A DNA stretch of 29,650 bases from Priapulus caudatus. Lineage: Eukaryota > Priapulida > Priapulimorpha > Priapulimorphida > Priapulidae. The DNA lies in the NCBI RefSeq assembly GCF_000485595.1, contig NW_014577125.1:376385-406034 (forward strand), in the 5' to 3' direction. The position numbers and the translations under genes were made by a program. Below, one piece after another: positions 21,219-29,650 of the stretch; the stretch's first letter is position 1, and the number at the start of each line of letters is the position of its first letter. The notes under the pieces were generated by a model that saw nothing but the letters and a program-made list of their open reading frames with translations, had not been told where the DNA came from and did not search any database.

Positions 21219-21226
21219 TCGCCATT

Positions 21227-21416
21227 CAGGGAAAAAATAACAAAATTTATTTTTTGGGGCTACTTTTCAAGCTCGCGTGCATGAAAATACTACTCTAAAA
21301 TTTGGTTTGCATTGAACTCTATGCAAATTTACGGAGGCTCCTTTTGGCATTTCCGGGGCTCTTTTTGGCATTTCGGGGTCTAAATCGCCCCAAGCCCCCG
21401 TGTATTTTTTTCACTG
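21227..21416. mobile_element. hAT-type MITE, copy 2, with 8-bp target duplication
   Basis: The 190-bp relative of 8813-8980 begins CAGGGAAAAAAT and ends TTTTTTTCACTG, flanked by a perfect 8-bp duplication TCGCCATT (21219-21226 and 21417-21424). It shares the internal TTTCAAGCTCGCGTGCATGA and AAATTTGGTTTGCATTGAAC. It is longer than copy 1 mainly because a segment around CTTTTTGGCATTTC is duplicated. No coding. Confidence 0.92.
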
Positions 21417-21996
21417 TCGCCATTGTGAAAATGTTCCTGTATTTACTGATAGGTATATCCTATGTACCTATTAGGGCTGTAACGATACACAAGCCTCTCG
21501 ATTCGATCCGGTTCTCGATATTAGCCTCTCGATTCGATCCGGTTCTCGATATTAGCCTCTCAATTCGATTCATTCGATTCGATTCCCAAAAATATTGAAA
21601 TGTTATCTTATTTTTTACATTTTCATTATTTTGCAATAATAAATTATTAAAAATTGCCAATGAATACTAAATGGTGAATAGACTAGAGAGTCTAGAGAGT
21701 ATATATATGGGTAATTTTCTCAATAAGGGCACAAGTTGGTGAATTGATTTTCAAGGAAAAAAACATGCAAGCAACACCTCTAGATTTTTATCACAGGTAG
21801 GGTACAACCAGGAATTGAGCATCACTTTTTAATGGTGAGGGAATTTAATCTCTGGGTGTCTCTAGGCCCTTTCTACTCCGTAACGATTTCTAAAGAAAGG
21901 ATTTTCCATGATGATCCATACATAAAAAACAATTTAAAACTGACCAGACACTTGACTGTTATAGTATCCAGGTTGGTTTTTTGGAGGAAATCATTT

Positions 21997-22170
21997 TCAT
22001 TTATTTGGTAGATTTATTTTTAGAATTTGACAAAATGATGTTACAAGAGTTGGAATTTTTGTTACGGAGTTGACATTTCTGGAAAAACCCCTAAAGTTTG
22101 CTCTCTTAGCAGGGTCTGCCTTGATGCGATCTCTAAAACGTCTTTGCCTTTCACTATTAGTCAAAGGCAT
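21997..22170 (-). pseudogene. Remnant of a transposon-associated protein (SERQRR motif)
   Basis: The minus frame from the ATG at 22170 reads MPLTNSERQRRFRDR followed by IKADPAKR, then loses resemblance and stops after 58 codons. The pattern (S/A)ERQRR(Y/F)R, then DP-KR, recurs at the N-terminus of uncharacterised, probably transposon-linked animal proteins; this is from memory of the family and unverified. The segment is basic and could bind DNA. It lies wholly inside the nested TIR element, which supports a transposon origin. A longer frame opens upstream to 22224, but the motif-initial Met is the better start. Confidence 0.45.
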
Positions 22171-22293
22171 TTTTAGATGCCTAAAATTGAAACAAAATCC
22201 ATCCAAGAGTGCCGTAATGTACACAGTCTCAATGAAGGGGGGGGGGAGAGCTATTGGGAAGTTATTAATGGTCTACAACTTCAACACAAACTT

Positions 22294-22864
22294 CAACTCC
22301 GTAACAGAATCATTAAAATTCCATTGCACTGAAATAATAATCGGTTACAAATATTTATGTGTAATCCTATCTAAAGTAATAATGAACAAGACCTAAAGAG
22401 CAGAGGGCCTGACATCATAATTGTAAACAACAGTTGAAATATTTAGTAGGGTCATACACAAATTTCAACTCCGTAACGAAATCACTAAAACTCAATTTCC
22501 CAGTGAAATAATACTATAGCTACAAATATGTTTTCAACATTGTGCAATCCTATCTAAAGTAATAAGGAACAAGACCGAAAGAGCAGAGGGCCTGACATCA
22601 TATTGTAAACAAATATTTGACATTTTAAGCACATAATGCCACATATCACAACTCCGTAACAGTAGAGCTCAACTCCGTAACGAAATCACTAAAACTCCAT
22701 TTCCCAGTGAAATGATACTATAGCTACAAATATTTTTTCAACTTTGTGTAATCCTATATAAAGTAATAATGAACAAGACCTAAAGAGCAGAGGGGCTGAC
22801 ATCATATTGTAAACAAATATTTGACATTTTAAGCACATATCACAACTCCGTAACAGTAGAGCTC
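22294..22864. repeat. Three tandem units of about 170-205 bp in the nested transposon
   Basis: Units begin TCAACTCCGTAACRRAATCA at about 22294, 22466 and 22670. They share TAGCTACAAATAT, GTGYAATCCTAT, AAAGTAATAA, AACAAGACC, AAAGAGCAGAGGG and CTGACATCAT in the same order. Units 2 and 3 are closest to each other. Spacing is about 172, 204 and 194 bases. No conserved reading frame. Confidence 0.85.
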
Positions 22865-23849
22865 AACTCCGTAACAAAGTCATTGTTACGGAGTGGAGTG
22901 TTACGGAGTTGAAATTTTTACACAAAATGACCTTCAGCCACTCAGCAGCAAGATAGAATTTGAAATATCCTGTCATATTATGGAGGGCCCTGCCCAAGTA
23001 GCATGATAGACATATTTGAAAAGTTGTTCCATGGTTACCATGGATATTAATGAATGTTATGGAGTGGAGTTTAGAAAGTATACCCACCTGATGATGAAAT
23101 AGGATGTGAAAATTCACAGAAACTGTGAGGAAGTGTCAACACTGAGAGCACATGACATATATATGGGGGTTACACAAACTGACTTTTTACATGAGGTACA
23201 TGTCTTAGTTCTACTTCCCTTCAATAGGGGGCGACATTTCATTGATCGTTATGGAGTGGAGTGGATTTGCCCGGACACCTGTATTTTCATATTTTTTTTA
23301 GAAACTAGTGTATTGAATAGTTTTTTTTTGCTATGGATATTGTACTCCTACCAACTTTAAATGAACATATTGTGATAGGAGTGTTTCAATGTAGAAAACT
23401 TGAAGAAACTGGGACATTTAATATGCTGACATAGACCTCGGACATTCTAAAATGTAGCCAAAAAACGTATTTTTCTGCCTAAAACTCAAAAACCGTGTGC
23501 AATAAAGTGCTGAAAGTTTATTTCCAAGTGGAAATATCCCCAATCTACATTTTAATGGATATAATGCTTCTGGAATTCATTAATAAAAAAATGCGAGGCC
23601 TGGACATAAAAAAATCAAAAAGGTGCCCTTATTGAGAAAATTACCCATATACACTGCACAGACGCTGAGTAACATTGGTGAGATAACCACTCCGACAGTA
23701 TTATGCGTAGTGCCGCCATCTATTGGAGGAAAAAAGTGGTATCGAAGTAGAACCGAAAATACGGGGAAAAAATTATCGAGGATCGGATCGAGGGAAGAGA
23801 ATAGCGATCCGATTCGATTTCGGTGGATCGTTACAGCCCTAGTATCTAT

Positions 23850-24789
23850 ATATCAATACATCCTGTATTTGTATTCAGCATGCATGTTTTTTCCCAAACT
23901 GGGCATTACCTCCTTTGTCTAATTTTCCCTCAGAAGAAACCCTGATAATATCATAATTGTGCTTGCTAAATAACCAATAGGCCCTCAAAACCTTCCGTGT
24001 AGGATGTACTATGGTTGAGAGTAGCCAATACAACTGCTATTGCTAACTAGAAACCCTTTACTAATTTACTACAAAATTTACTTCCTCAATGTAAAACTTG
24101 CTTGTGATAAATGGATTCAATCGTTAGTTTTTTATTATATAAAATAAGGTTTCCCTTTCATCCCAGGGCTACATCTGTACCCATGATGTAAAATGACTGC
24201 TAACAAATTTCGCACATGTATGCCACATCCAATCCGATATGGCAGAAATTATAAAATTAATGATACACAATACTTGCCAGATAATTTGGAATTCATGGTC
24301 TACCATCCTGGAGTAACATTATCATCCCAATCAGGGTTATCCAGGCATAACAGCAATAAGTTATTAATATAATATTGTTATTCTAACATATTTGTGATTT
24401 TAGGTAATTATAAAGCTCCTTAACATAATAAACATCACATATAGGTCATCTTAAACCAGATTAATAAAAATATTTTTGTTTTGCTATAGACTAATAGTAT
24501 ATTATTGTCCGACTCTCTGCTTGACAAGTATGCAGACCGGATATCCGCGCGAAGCGGCTCAAACGCCGCGTAGCGCCCACTTTTAGCAATGTCGCTGCCT
24601 TCTACCCAACGCAAGTATCGCGGGTCCTTTCCTAGAGGTTAGGTTAAAGCGGCTTTCGGCTGAATTGAGCAGTTCTGCCCATTGCACGAGGGATCTCACT
24701 ACCCAGTTATGTAGAGACGGGCTAGAAATGCTGCCAAATTTTCGTAGGCTACTAGGCGCGCCTTCTCTTTCCGTAATAACGGAGTTTTT
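23850..24789. other. No gene recognised
   Basis: AT-rich DNA to about 24520, then a GC-richer patch (24535-24780). Nothing recognisable as coding or RNA. Confidence 0.4.
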
Positions 24790-24990
24790 TGTTGTGACAT
24801 TGTAAGCAATATATAGCGCTCATGGCGTTAGCGTTGCCATAGCGGAGTTTAGAGGATACGATATATAAGGAATTCGTCTTCGCTATTCGTAGTATTACAG
24901 TTAGTTTCATTGTCACTGTTATCTGCTATTGTATCTCTGCATAGTTACATCCTCATCAAACTAAAGATTTCAACATGGTGCAGAAGTGCC
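24790..24990 (+). mobile_element. Probable LTR plus primer-binding site (retrotransposon remnant)
   Basis: A segment of 186 bases starts TGTTG (24790) and ends CAACA (24971-24975), the short inverted TG...CA ends of an LTR. It is followed at once by TGGTGCAGAAGTGCC (24976-24990), which has the form of a tRNA-primer binding site (TGG complementary to a tRNA CCA end). A TATATAAGG box lies at 24862-24870, with the expected transcript start about 30 bases on. No second LTR, gag or pol is visible downstream, so this would be a truncated 5' end. Alternatively it is a Pol II promoter with a first exon: the ATG at 24975 opens 13 codons, and GTAAGTG follows at 25020. Confidence 0.45.
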
Positions 24991-25249
24991 TAAACTGTGA
25001 ACAGTGGGAAGCTTGAACTGTAAGTGTTTGCTAAGAATTCACGTGGATTCGCGATGGCTCCGAGTCGGACGGCCCAAGGATAGAGAACATGAGTCCAAAT
25101 AAAAACCAATGTGCCTCGTACTCGTGATTCTACAGGCACCTAGGCTAATATATATATGATTATCTAACACGATCCCCCAATGCGAGCATCGAATTGTAAT
25201 CCACACCTTACGAATACTTCTATTACTACAAGTACATGTTACAATAATT

Positions 25250-25435
25250 ACTAGTAGTAGTAAGTACACTCTAGTACTAGTACTACTAAGCTACCAGGAC
25301 TAGTACTAGTACTACAGTATAACTGTACTAGTACTAGTTACTACCAGTGGAGCTAATAATGACAAACTGTGTTACCGGTACTAGTAAGTTACTAATATTA
25401 AGTAATAGACGACTCCTGTTAGTGTTACTAGTACT
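25250..25435. repeat. CTAGTA / ACTAGT-rich simple repeat region
   Basis: Many overlapping ACTAGTACTAGTAC and TAGTAGTAGTAA units occur with interruptions. The repeated ACTAGT palindrome gives strong local self-complementarity. At 25349-25366 it is interrupted by GGAGCTAATAATGACAAA, which matches an arm of the hairpin at 13954-14044. Confidence 0.8.
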
Positions 25436-25448
25436 CCTAACTAAATAT

Positions 25449-26228
25449 AATAAAATATAATGCTAACTAAATGATCGAATTACTTTGACACTTTGTACTA
25501 CCATACTTCTTCATGTTTCTATAGCATAGGCCTACTCTCTTCGATACTGGATTCCATTGATCCGAGTTTCCTGTAAATTCCGTCGAAATCGCTACGTCCA
25601 ACGTACGCTGCCGGCTGCCATTGCTCCTCGCGGCGCGACTGTTGCACGCTTACACTAATATATATATAGCGAGGTAGGAAAGCGTGCTGCGCAAAATTCG
25701 CTCGACGCTCACTTCATTTGAAACTTTCACAGCACGAATACACATCAACAGCTTCCATCTTTGTTTCTCCTTGAACAACAGTATTCACGATGTTATAAAA
25801 CATAACTGTCTCTGTTCGAAACCGAGCTGTGTCGTATGCGAAATCACACAGTACTGACGAAATATCTCGCTGTCCGCGAACCTTGCGCCAGTAATGGAAT
25901 GGCTGTCAGCCGCAACACTGCCAACGTTTTTGCACGTTCCAATGGCGAGGCTCGTACGCGCGATTGGAAAAGCAGTGCGCCTCGCGCTATAGCCATTAGA
26001 CTGGCACTCGCTTCCACCTCTCGCGCTTAGCTTAGTCACTCGATGGGTAATCGAGGTGGGAGTGAGTGCCAGTCTATATATTGCCTTTGTCTTTGCAGCC
26101 ATTTCCATACTAGGCTGGCAAGTCGCGAACGCGAAAATTTCGTCAGTCTTTCTGTGATTTCGGTGACACAGCTAGGTTACGAACAGGGACATTATAGTTT
26201 TTATAACAAGCAGTGAACACTGTTCACG
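25449..26228. mobile_element. Foldback element, diverged and right-truncated copy
   Basis: This is a relative of 28578-29650. The left arm starts AATAAAATATAATGCTAA and shares CAGCACGAATACACATC, CAGCTTCCATCTTTGTTTCT and GAAATCACACAG. The centre is CTCGATGGGTAATCGAG near 26046. The right arm is complementary (AGTGCCAGTCTATA, GGTTACGAACA, TTTTTATAACAAG) but loses similarity after AACACTGTTC at about 26226, so the outer part is missing. An asymmetric segment (about 25900-25985, including TGGCGAGGCTCGTAC) is unpaired here and in the other large copy. Short open frames inside are by-products of the palindrome. Confidence 0.8.
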
Positions 26229-26760
26229 TCCCAAATGTCTGCCCTCTGTGTCCCCCGACTAAAATATGTGGACTGTTCGCTAGGCAGACTATGGATGCGT
26301 GCGCCGGCGTAGCATTCGGCGACGAGATCCATAGGCTGCCAGCGCTGCATACTGTCGTAGGACTACCATCCGCGGTCGCCGCTGCGCCTTGCCGCGGAAC
26401 TGCGCGCAAGATCTGCGCTCAGCACTTCGGGTCAACACCTTCTTCCGGCAACGCTTCTCTAGTATCCCGTCTCTGCTTGATCATTTTTAGACTAGAACGT
26501 ACTAGTTGACATCAACTAGTTGGTTGAGTGCTAAACTTTTACGTTCACACTGCCGACCTTCGGTCGATTAGTTGTAAAGTTAATCAACTCGTCAACTTTT
26601 CAACAAAAAGTTGATAGTGTAACCCAGCTGAACACAAACTGGACTCCTGAATACTTCCATGATACGAATCAACGTGGATTAAAGCCTTGCCAACAATTCA
26701 GCAATGTGGCATTCTTTATAGATGCTTGTAAATATGCGCATATGAAACGTGCATTCGTAC
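26229..26760. other. No gene recognised; small palindromes
   Basis: This lies between the foldback remnant and the two-exon gene. It includes the palindrome ACTAGTTGACATCAACTAGT (about 26500-26519) and CCGACCTTCGGTCG (near 26562). A 98-codon plus-strand frame (26213-26509) begins inside the foldback arm and has no recognised domain. If the two-exon gene is real, much of this is its second intron. Confidence 0.4.
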
Positions 26761-27390
26761 CTTTGGTCGCTGAGGTTGTCTGCTTTACTGGCTCCCTTGC
26801 TCTGCCAGTTCTCTCGTGTGCTTGTTTCAAAATGGACTCCTTTAATGCAGAAGTGTCCAATAAGGTTGTGTCAACAAGGTTCTGACCTGCACAATAAAGG
26901 AAACATAAATGTTTATCAGCAAGCCATTGGTAAGTCATTGTTGACTAAATTATTATAACTGAAGCTATATATATGCTGAAACGAAAATATCTCAAGGCAT
27001 TATAAGTTTATACATCGTAAACCATCAGCCATTGACAGTACTTGATGGATGAGTACTGCATAGGATAGTTTTCTCTATACAGACATACCCTATGTTATTT
27101 TTATAAGCATAGATAACGAGAAACTTATGGACTATTATTTTCATATCGTTATTATTACTAAATACTATCACTAAACTTGATTACCAAAAAAGTCGTTGCG
27201 AGCGAGAAGTTGTCGTTGCGAGAATAAATGATTTACCCTGGTAAAATGTCGGCTCACTATCATCATCAGTGACACTACAATGTTTGGATTCTTGTGAACC
27301 AGACTTTAGCGGCGGAGTATTCTCAAAGTCCAACAGCGAGCTGAGTAGTCGATTGTTCTCTACATCCAAGAGGTAGTCAAATGGATCCAT
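26761..27390 (-). CDS. First two coding exons of an unrecognised gene (3' part not found)
   Basis: Exon A (27390-27237) starts at an ATG and encodes 51 residues plus one base. A donor GTAAAT follows. Exon B (26886-26761) begins after TTTCCTTTATTGTGCAG and ends before a GTACGA donor. The 350-bp intron joins in frame (phase 1), and exon B is itself phase 1-1, 126 bases. The joined product is about 93 residues. Its N-terminus (MDPFDYLLD, then LLSSLLDFE) is acidic with bulky hydrophobics, like a transcriptional activation segment. A second acidic patch (TDDDSEP) and a basic, Lys/Arg/Thr-rich tail follow. I do not recognise a family. A possible acceptor (GATTATTTTTCAAG) lies just upstream of the ATG, so a 5' non-coding exon is likely. 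Later exons would lie at lower coordinates and I cannot identify them. Confidence 0.5.
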
Positions 27391-27960
27391 TGCCTTGAAA
27401 AATAATCAAACAACGTCATAAAACAAACGTAACAAATTTAACCTTAGCTAAATATGAACTAATTTAGTGATTAGATTGTCGAAGAAAACAACAACATTGT
27501 TTTATCAATCATATGACAACGGTTCAAACAAGTTTGGTAATAAATCACACATCTATACCCAAACAGAAAACCCCGGCCGGGGCAGTGAATTTTCTCAAGG
27601 ATGTAAAAAACCTGGCCTTGCTCAAGCATGGGGGACTGTGAACTCGCCGGGCTACGGATGACCACGTATAAGTGGCGGTTCGACTCTCAGTAATACTAAG
27701 GCGCAGGGGACGTAAAAAACACTGAGGCGCAAAAAAGAAAACTGCCTGGCTGTGAGCCACCCTCAGTGCATTCAGGCTAAAAGGCCCTAACTTAGGCTTA
27801 CCCAAGCCTAGGGTCACACCCCATGGCTAGCTATAGCCTGGAGTTTATCCCTTAGCGGACTTGTCAGATATAGAAGTAGAAGTAGAAGAAACATTTATTA
27901 GAAATGTGATGTGGATTACATCACCACTCTCTTTCTTTCATATATTATGGGTTACTAGTT
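27391..27960. other. Upstream DNA of the two-exon gene; possible SINE-like segment
   Basis: The segment 27563-27890 is GC-richer than its surroundings. It contains GGTTCGACTC (27677-27686), which matches a tRNA-type B box, and ends in GAAGTA repeats (27872-27890) followed by AACATTTATTAG, whose complement carries AATAAA. A tRNA-derived SINE is possible, but I find no convincing A box at the right distance and no target duplication. The 90-codon minus-strand frame here is not recognised. Confidence 0.35.
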
Positions 27961-27970
27961 AGTAGTATTA

Positions 27971-28313
27971 CCACAGGCACTTGGAGCGTTTCAATAAAAT
28001 ATAATGCTAAATAAATAGGAAATCTATTTACTACCAACGTCTTAATGTTTCTATACTCTTTCACCTATTATTGCCGACAATTTCCTGTAAATGCCGTTTA
28101 AATGCTCATCTGTAAACACACGCCGCCGCCATTGCTGCTGCCGCTGCACACCGACACTGCTGACACTAACACTGATGCATTTGGACGGCATTTACAGAAA
28201 ATTGTCGGCAATAATAGGTAAAAGAGAGTATAGAAACATTAAGACTTTGGTAGTAAATAGATTTCCTATTTATTTAGCATTATATTTTATTGAAACGCTC
28301 CAAGTGCCTGTGG
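27971..28313. mobile_element. Foldback element, short 343-bp copy
   Basis: The ends CCACAGGCACTTGGAGCG and CGCTCCAAGTGCCTGTGG are perfect inverted repeats. Arms of about 130 bases continue through AATAAAATATAATGCTAA, CTATTTACTACC and TATTATTGCCGACAAT. The match may extend a few bases outward (AGTATTA / TAGTACT). It equals the outer parts of the larger copy at 28578 joined over a short GC-rich centre, so it looks like an internal-deletion derivative. Clear target duplications were not found. Confidence 0.85.
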
Positions 28314-28336
28314 TAGTACTGACTACTGTTATTTAC

Positions 28337-28577
28337 GCTCATAGGGTCTATGTCCCCCAGGGTACTATCGGAGGGTACCCTGGGTACGGTTCGATATATC
28401 GGAATGTAGCCTACCCTAGTAACTATCTGATATGGTTAGGGTTAGCGTTAGGGTTAGGGAGTAGGCGTAGGAGACTCCCTAGTCTCGTTAATGGAGTAGG
28501 CGAGGTACGGCCCGGCATATTATATAGTAACAGGGTTTGTTCCGATATATTAAACTGTACCCAGGGTACCCTCCGAT
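28337..28577. mobile_element. MITE family A, copy 2, right end missing or displaced
   Basis: It starts GCTCATAGGGTCTATGTCCC exactly like 7482-7736 and shares GGTTAGGGTTAG, GGAGTAGGCG, GACTCCCTAG and GGAGTAGGCGAGGTACGG. The inverted repeat returns as GTACCCAGGGTACCCTCCGAT and then stops. About 30 bases of the right terminus are absent, and foldback sequence starts at 28578. Three to four TTAGGG-like units are present near 28434. The 9 bases before the left end are GTTATTTAC. Confidence 0.85.
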
Positions 28578-29650
28578 CACAGGCACTTGGGAGCGTTTCA
28601 ATAAAATATAATGCTAAATAAATGTGAATTCTATTTACTACCAAAGTCTTAATGTTTCTAATTCTATACTCTCTTTCACCTATTATTGCCGTCCAAATGC
28701 TCATGTGCAACAAACGCTGTCGGCGGCCATTGCTCACGCTGCACACTGACACTTAAATATATAGCAGGTTGGAAAGCGTGCTGCCGAAATTCGCTCGATG
28801 CTCGCTTGATTTCGTGCCTTCACAGCACGAATACACATCCAACAGCTTCCATCTTTGTTTCTATTTCTAGAACAGTGTTTACTTGTTATAAAAACATATT
28901 GTTTGTGTTCGTAACCCAGCTGTGTCTCGCGAAATCACACAGACTAACGAAATTCTCGCGTTCGCTCCCTTTGCCCAGTTTATGTAAATGGCTGCCAGAA
29001 TCAGGAAACACCCACCGGCGCTCTTCGTGACCTCATTCTTGCACCGCAACGCTGCAACGTTTTTACCACGCTCCACTGGCGAGGCTCGTACAGGAGTTGG
29101 AAAGCAGCGTGGTAGTTTCGCAAAATGCAGTGCGCCGCCTATAGCCCTTAGACTGGTACTCGCTCCCACCTCTTGGCTTAGTTACTCGATGGGTCCCCCC
29201 CGATGGGTCCCATCGAGTAATCGAGGTGGAAGCAAGTACCAGTCTACTATAGCCCTGTACTTGCAGCCATTTACATAAACTGGGCGAAGGGAGCGAACGC
29301 GAGAATTTCGTTAGTCTTTGTGCGATTTCGCGTGACACAGCTGGGTTACGAACACAGACAGTATGTTTTTATAACAAGTGAACACTGTTCTTGAAATAGA
29401 AACAAAGATGGAAGCTGTTGGATGTGTATTCGTGCTGTGAAGGCATGAAATCAAGCGAGCGTCGATCGAATTTAGCGATCACGCTTTCCTACCTGCTATA
29501 TATTTAAGTGTCAGTGTGCAGCGTGAGCAATGGCCGTTGCCAGCGTTTGTTGCATATGAGCATTTGGACGGCATTTACAGAAAATTGTCGGCAATAATAG
29601 GTGAAAGAGAGTATAGAATTAGAAACATTAAGACTTTGGTAGTAAATAGA
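28578..29650. mobile_element. Large foldback element running off the window end
   Basis: The left arm 28578-29193 and right arm 29209-29650 are inverted copies around a short spacer of C and G runs. Shared blocks include AATAAAATATAATGCTAA or its complement near each outer end, CAGCTTCCATCTTTGTTTC, GTTCGTAACCCAGCTGTG, CTCGCGTTCGCTCCCTT and AGACTGGTACTCGCT. The left arm has a roughly 140-base unpaired segment (about 28998-29140). By comparison of arms, about 50 bases of the right arm lie beyond the window, giving a full length near 1.1 kb. Overlapping open frames are palindrome by-products. No transposase is seen. The superfamily is unknown. Confidence 0.88.

Larger units (their letters stand above)
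21708..23647. mobile_element. 1.94-kb TIR transposon nested in the hAT-like MITE
   Basis: Perfect inverted ends of about 25 bases contain GGGTAATTTTCTCAATAAGG at 21709-21728 and the complement at 23626-23646. TATA lies outside both ends (21704-21707 and 23648-23651), so a TA or TATA target duplication is likely. The interior holds many ACTCCGTAAC motifs, tandem units of about 200 bp, and a short minus-strand coding remnant with a SERQRR motif. No full transposase is present. The superfamily is not identified. Its position inside the intact ends of another element shows that it inserted later. Confidence 0.75.
21472..23841. mobile_element. hAT-like element, split by a nested insertion
   Basis: The ends TAGGGCTGTAACGAT and ATCGTTACAGCCCTA are perfect inverted repeats. 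The flanks are GTACCTAT (21464-21471) and GTATCTAT (23842-23849), an 8-bp duplication with one mismatch. Subterminal GATTCGATCCG / CGGATCG motifs are inverted between the ends, and on the left a 31-bp unit (TCTCGATTCGATCCGGTTCT) is tandemly repeated. Without the nested insertion the element is only about 0.43 kb, so it is a MITE. Ends of this type with 8-bp duplications fit the hAT superfamily. Confidence 0.85.

Noticed and set aside
22294-22864. CRISPR-like repeat array
   Set aside because: The repeated units are long (about 200 bp), themselves conserved, and inside a eukaryotic transposon.
27563-27890. tRNA gene or tRNA-derived SINE
   Set aside because: A B-box-like GGTTCGACTC is present but no cloverleaf and no A box at the right distance. 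Kept only as a possible SINE-like segment.
28879-29338. Overlapping 91-96 codon frames on both strands
   Set aside because: They are mirror products of the foldback palindrome and share no known domain.

Overview
This looks like nuclear DNA of an animal, most likely an invertebrate. It has introns with GT/AG borders, long intergenic stretches, abundant microsatellites, TTAGGG-type repeats inside transposons, and many non-autonomous DNA transposons. There is no operon structure, no ribosome binding sites and no dense coding. I cannot name the lineage from the sequence. Only two stretches look like cellular protein-coding sequence, both on the minus strand. One is a large acidic ORF ending in a 14-residue tandem repeat (859-2241). 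The other is a two-exon gene start with in-frame splice sites (26761-27390). I do not recognise the function of either.

Layout. 1-5300: a direct repeat of about 0.84-0.91 kb (1-910 and 4462-5299) brackets the repeat-protein gene and about 2 kb of featureless DNA. The first copy differs from the second mostly by scattered extra single bases, which suggests an unpolished assembly segment. 5300-7470 is mostly unique and featureless. 7480-9650 is a cluster of small elements: one MITE of family A (9-bp target duplication), an AT-centred hairpin, one MITE of family B (9-bp target duplication, internal TTAGGG array), one hAT-type MITE (8-bp target duplication), then a long ACGC/AC microsatellite. 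9660-14300 is mostly unremarkable, with a 33-bp Asp-coding minisatellite and a short hairpin. 14318-16347 holds an 8-bp-TSD MITE and two more family B copies. 16920-17355 is a GATC-rich degenerate array containing an 83-bp G-rich block. 18111-18591 is a further TIR element carrying a retroposon-like tail.

21227-23841 contains a second hAT MITE copy, and then a 'TAGGGCTGTAACG' hAT-like element with a 1.94-kb second transposon inserted in it. That inner element has its own 25-bp-class inverted repeats, a recurring 10-bp motif on both strands, roughly 200-bp tandem units, and a short protein remnant with a SERQRR motif. A probable LTR plus primer-binding site sits at 24790-24990. The right end (25449-29650) carries three relatives of one foldback family. 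One of these appears to have inserted into a second family A MITE and runs off the window end.

The main story is transposon biology. At least seven insertions have directly readable target-site duplications. Two MITE families share terminal sequence, a 9-bp target duplication (MULE-like) and internal telomere-like repeats. Several nested insertions give a relative order of events. Family assignments rest on termini and duplication length only, because no transposase gene is present.
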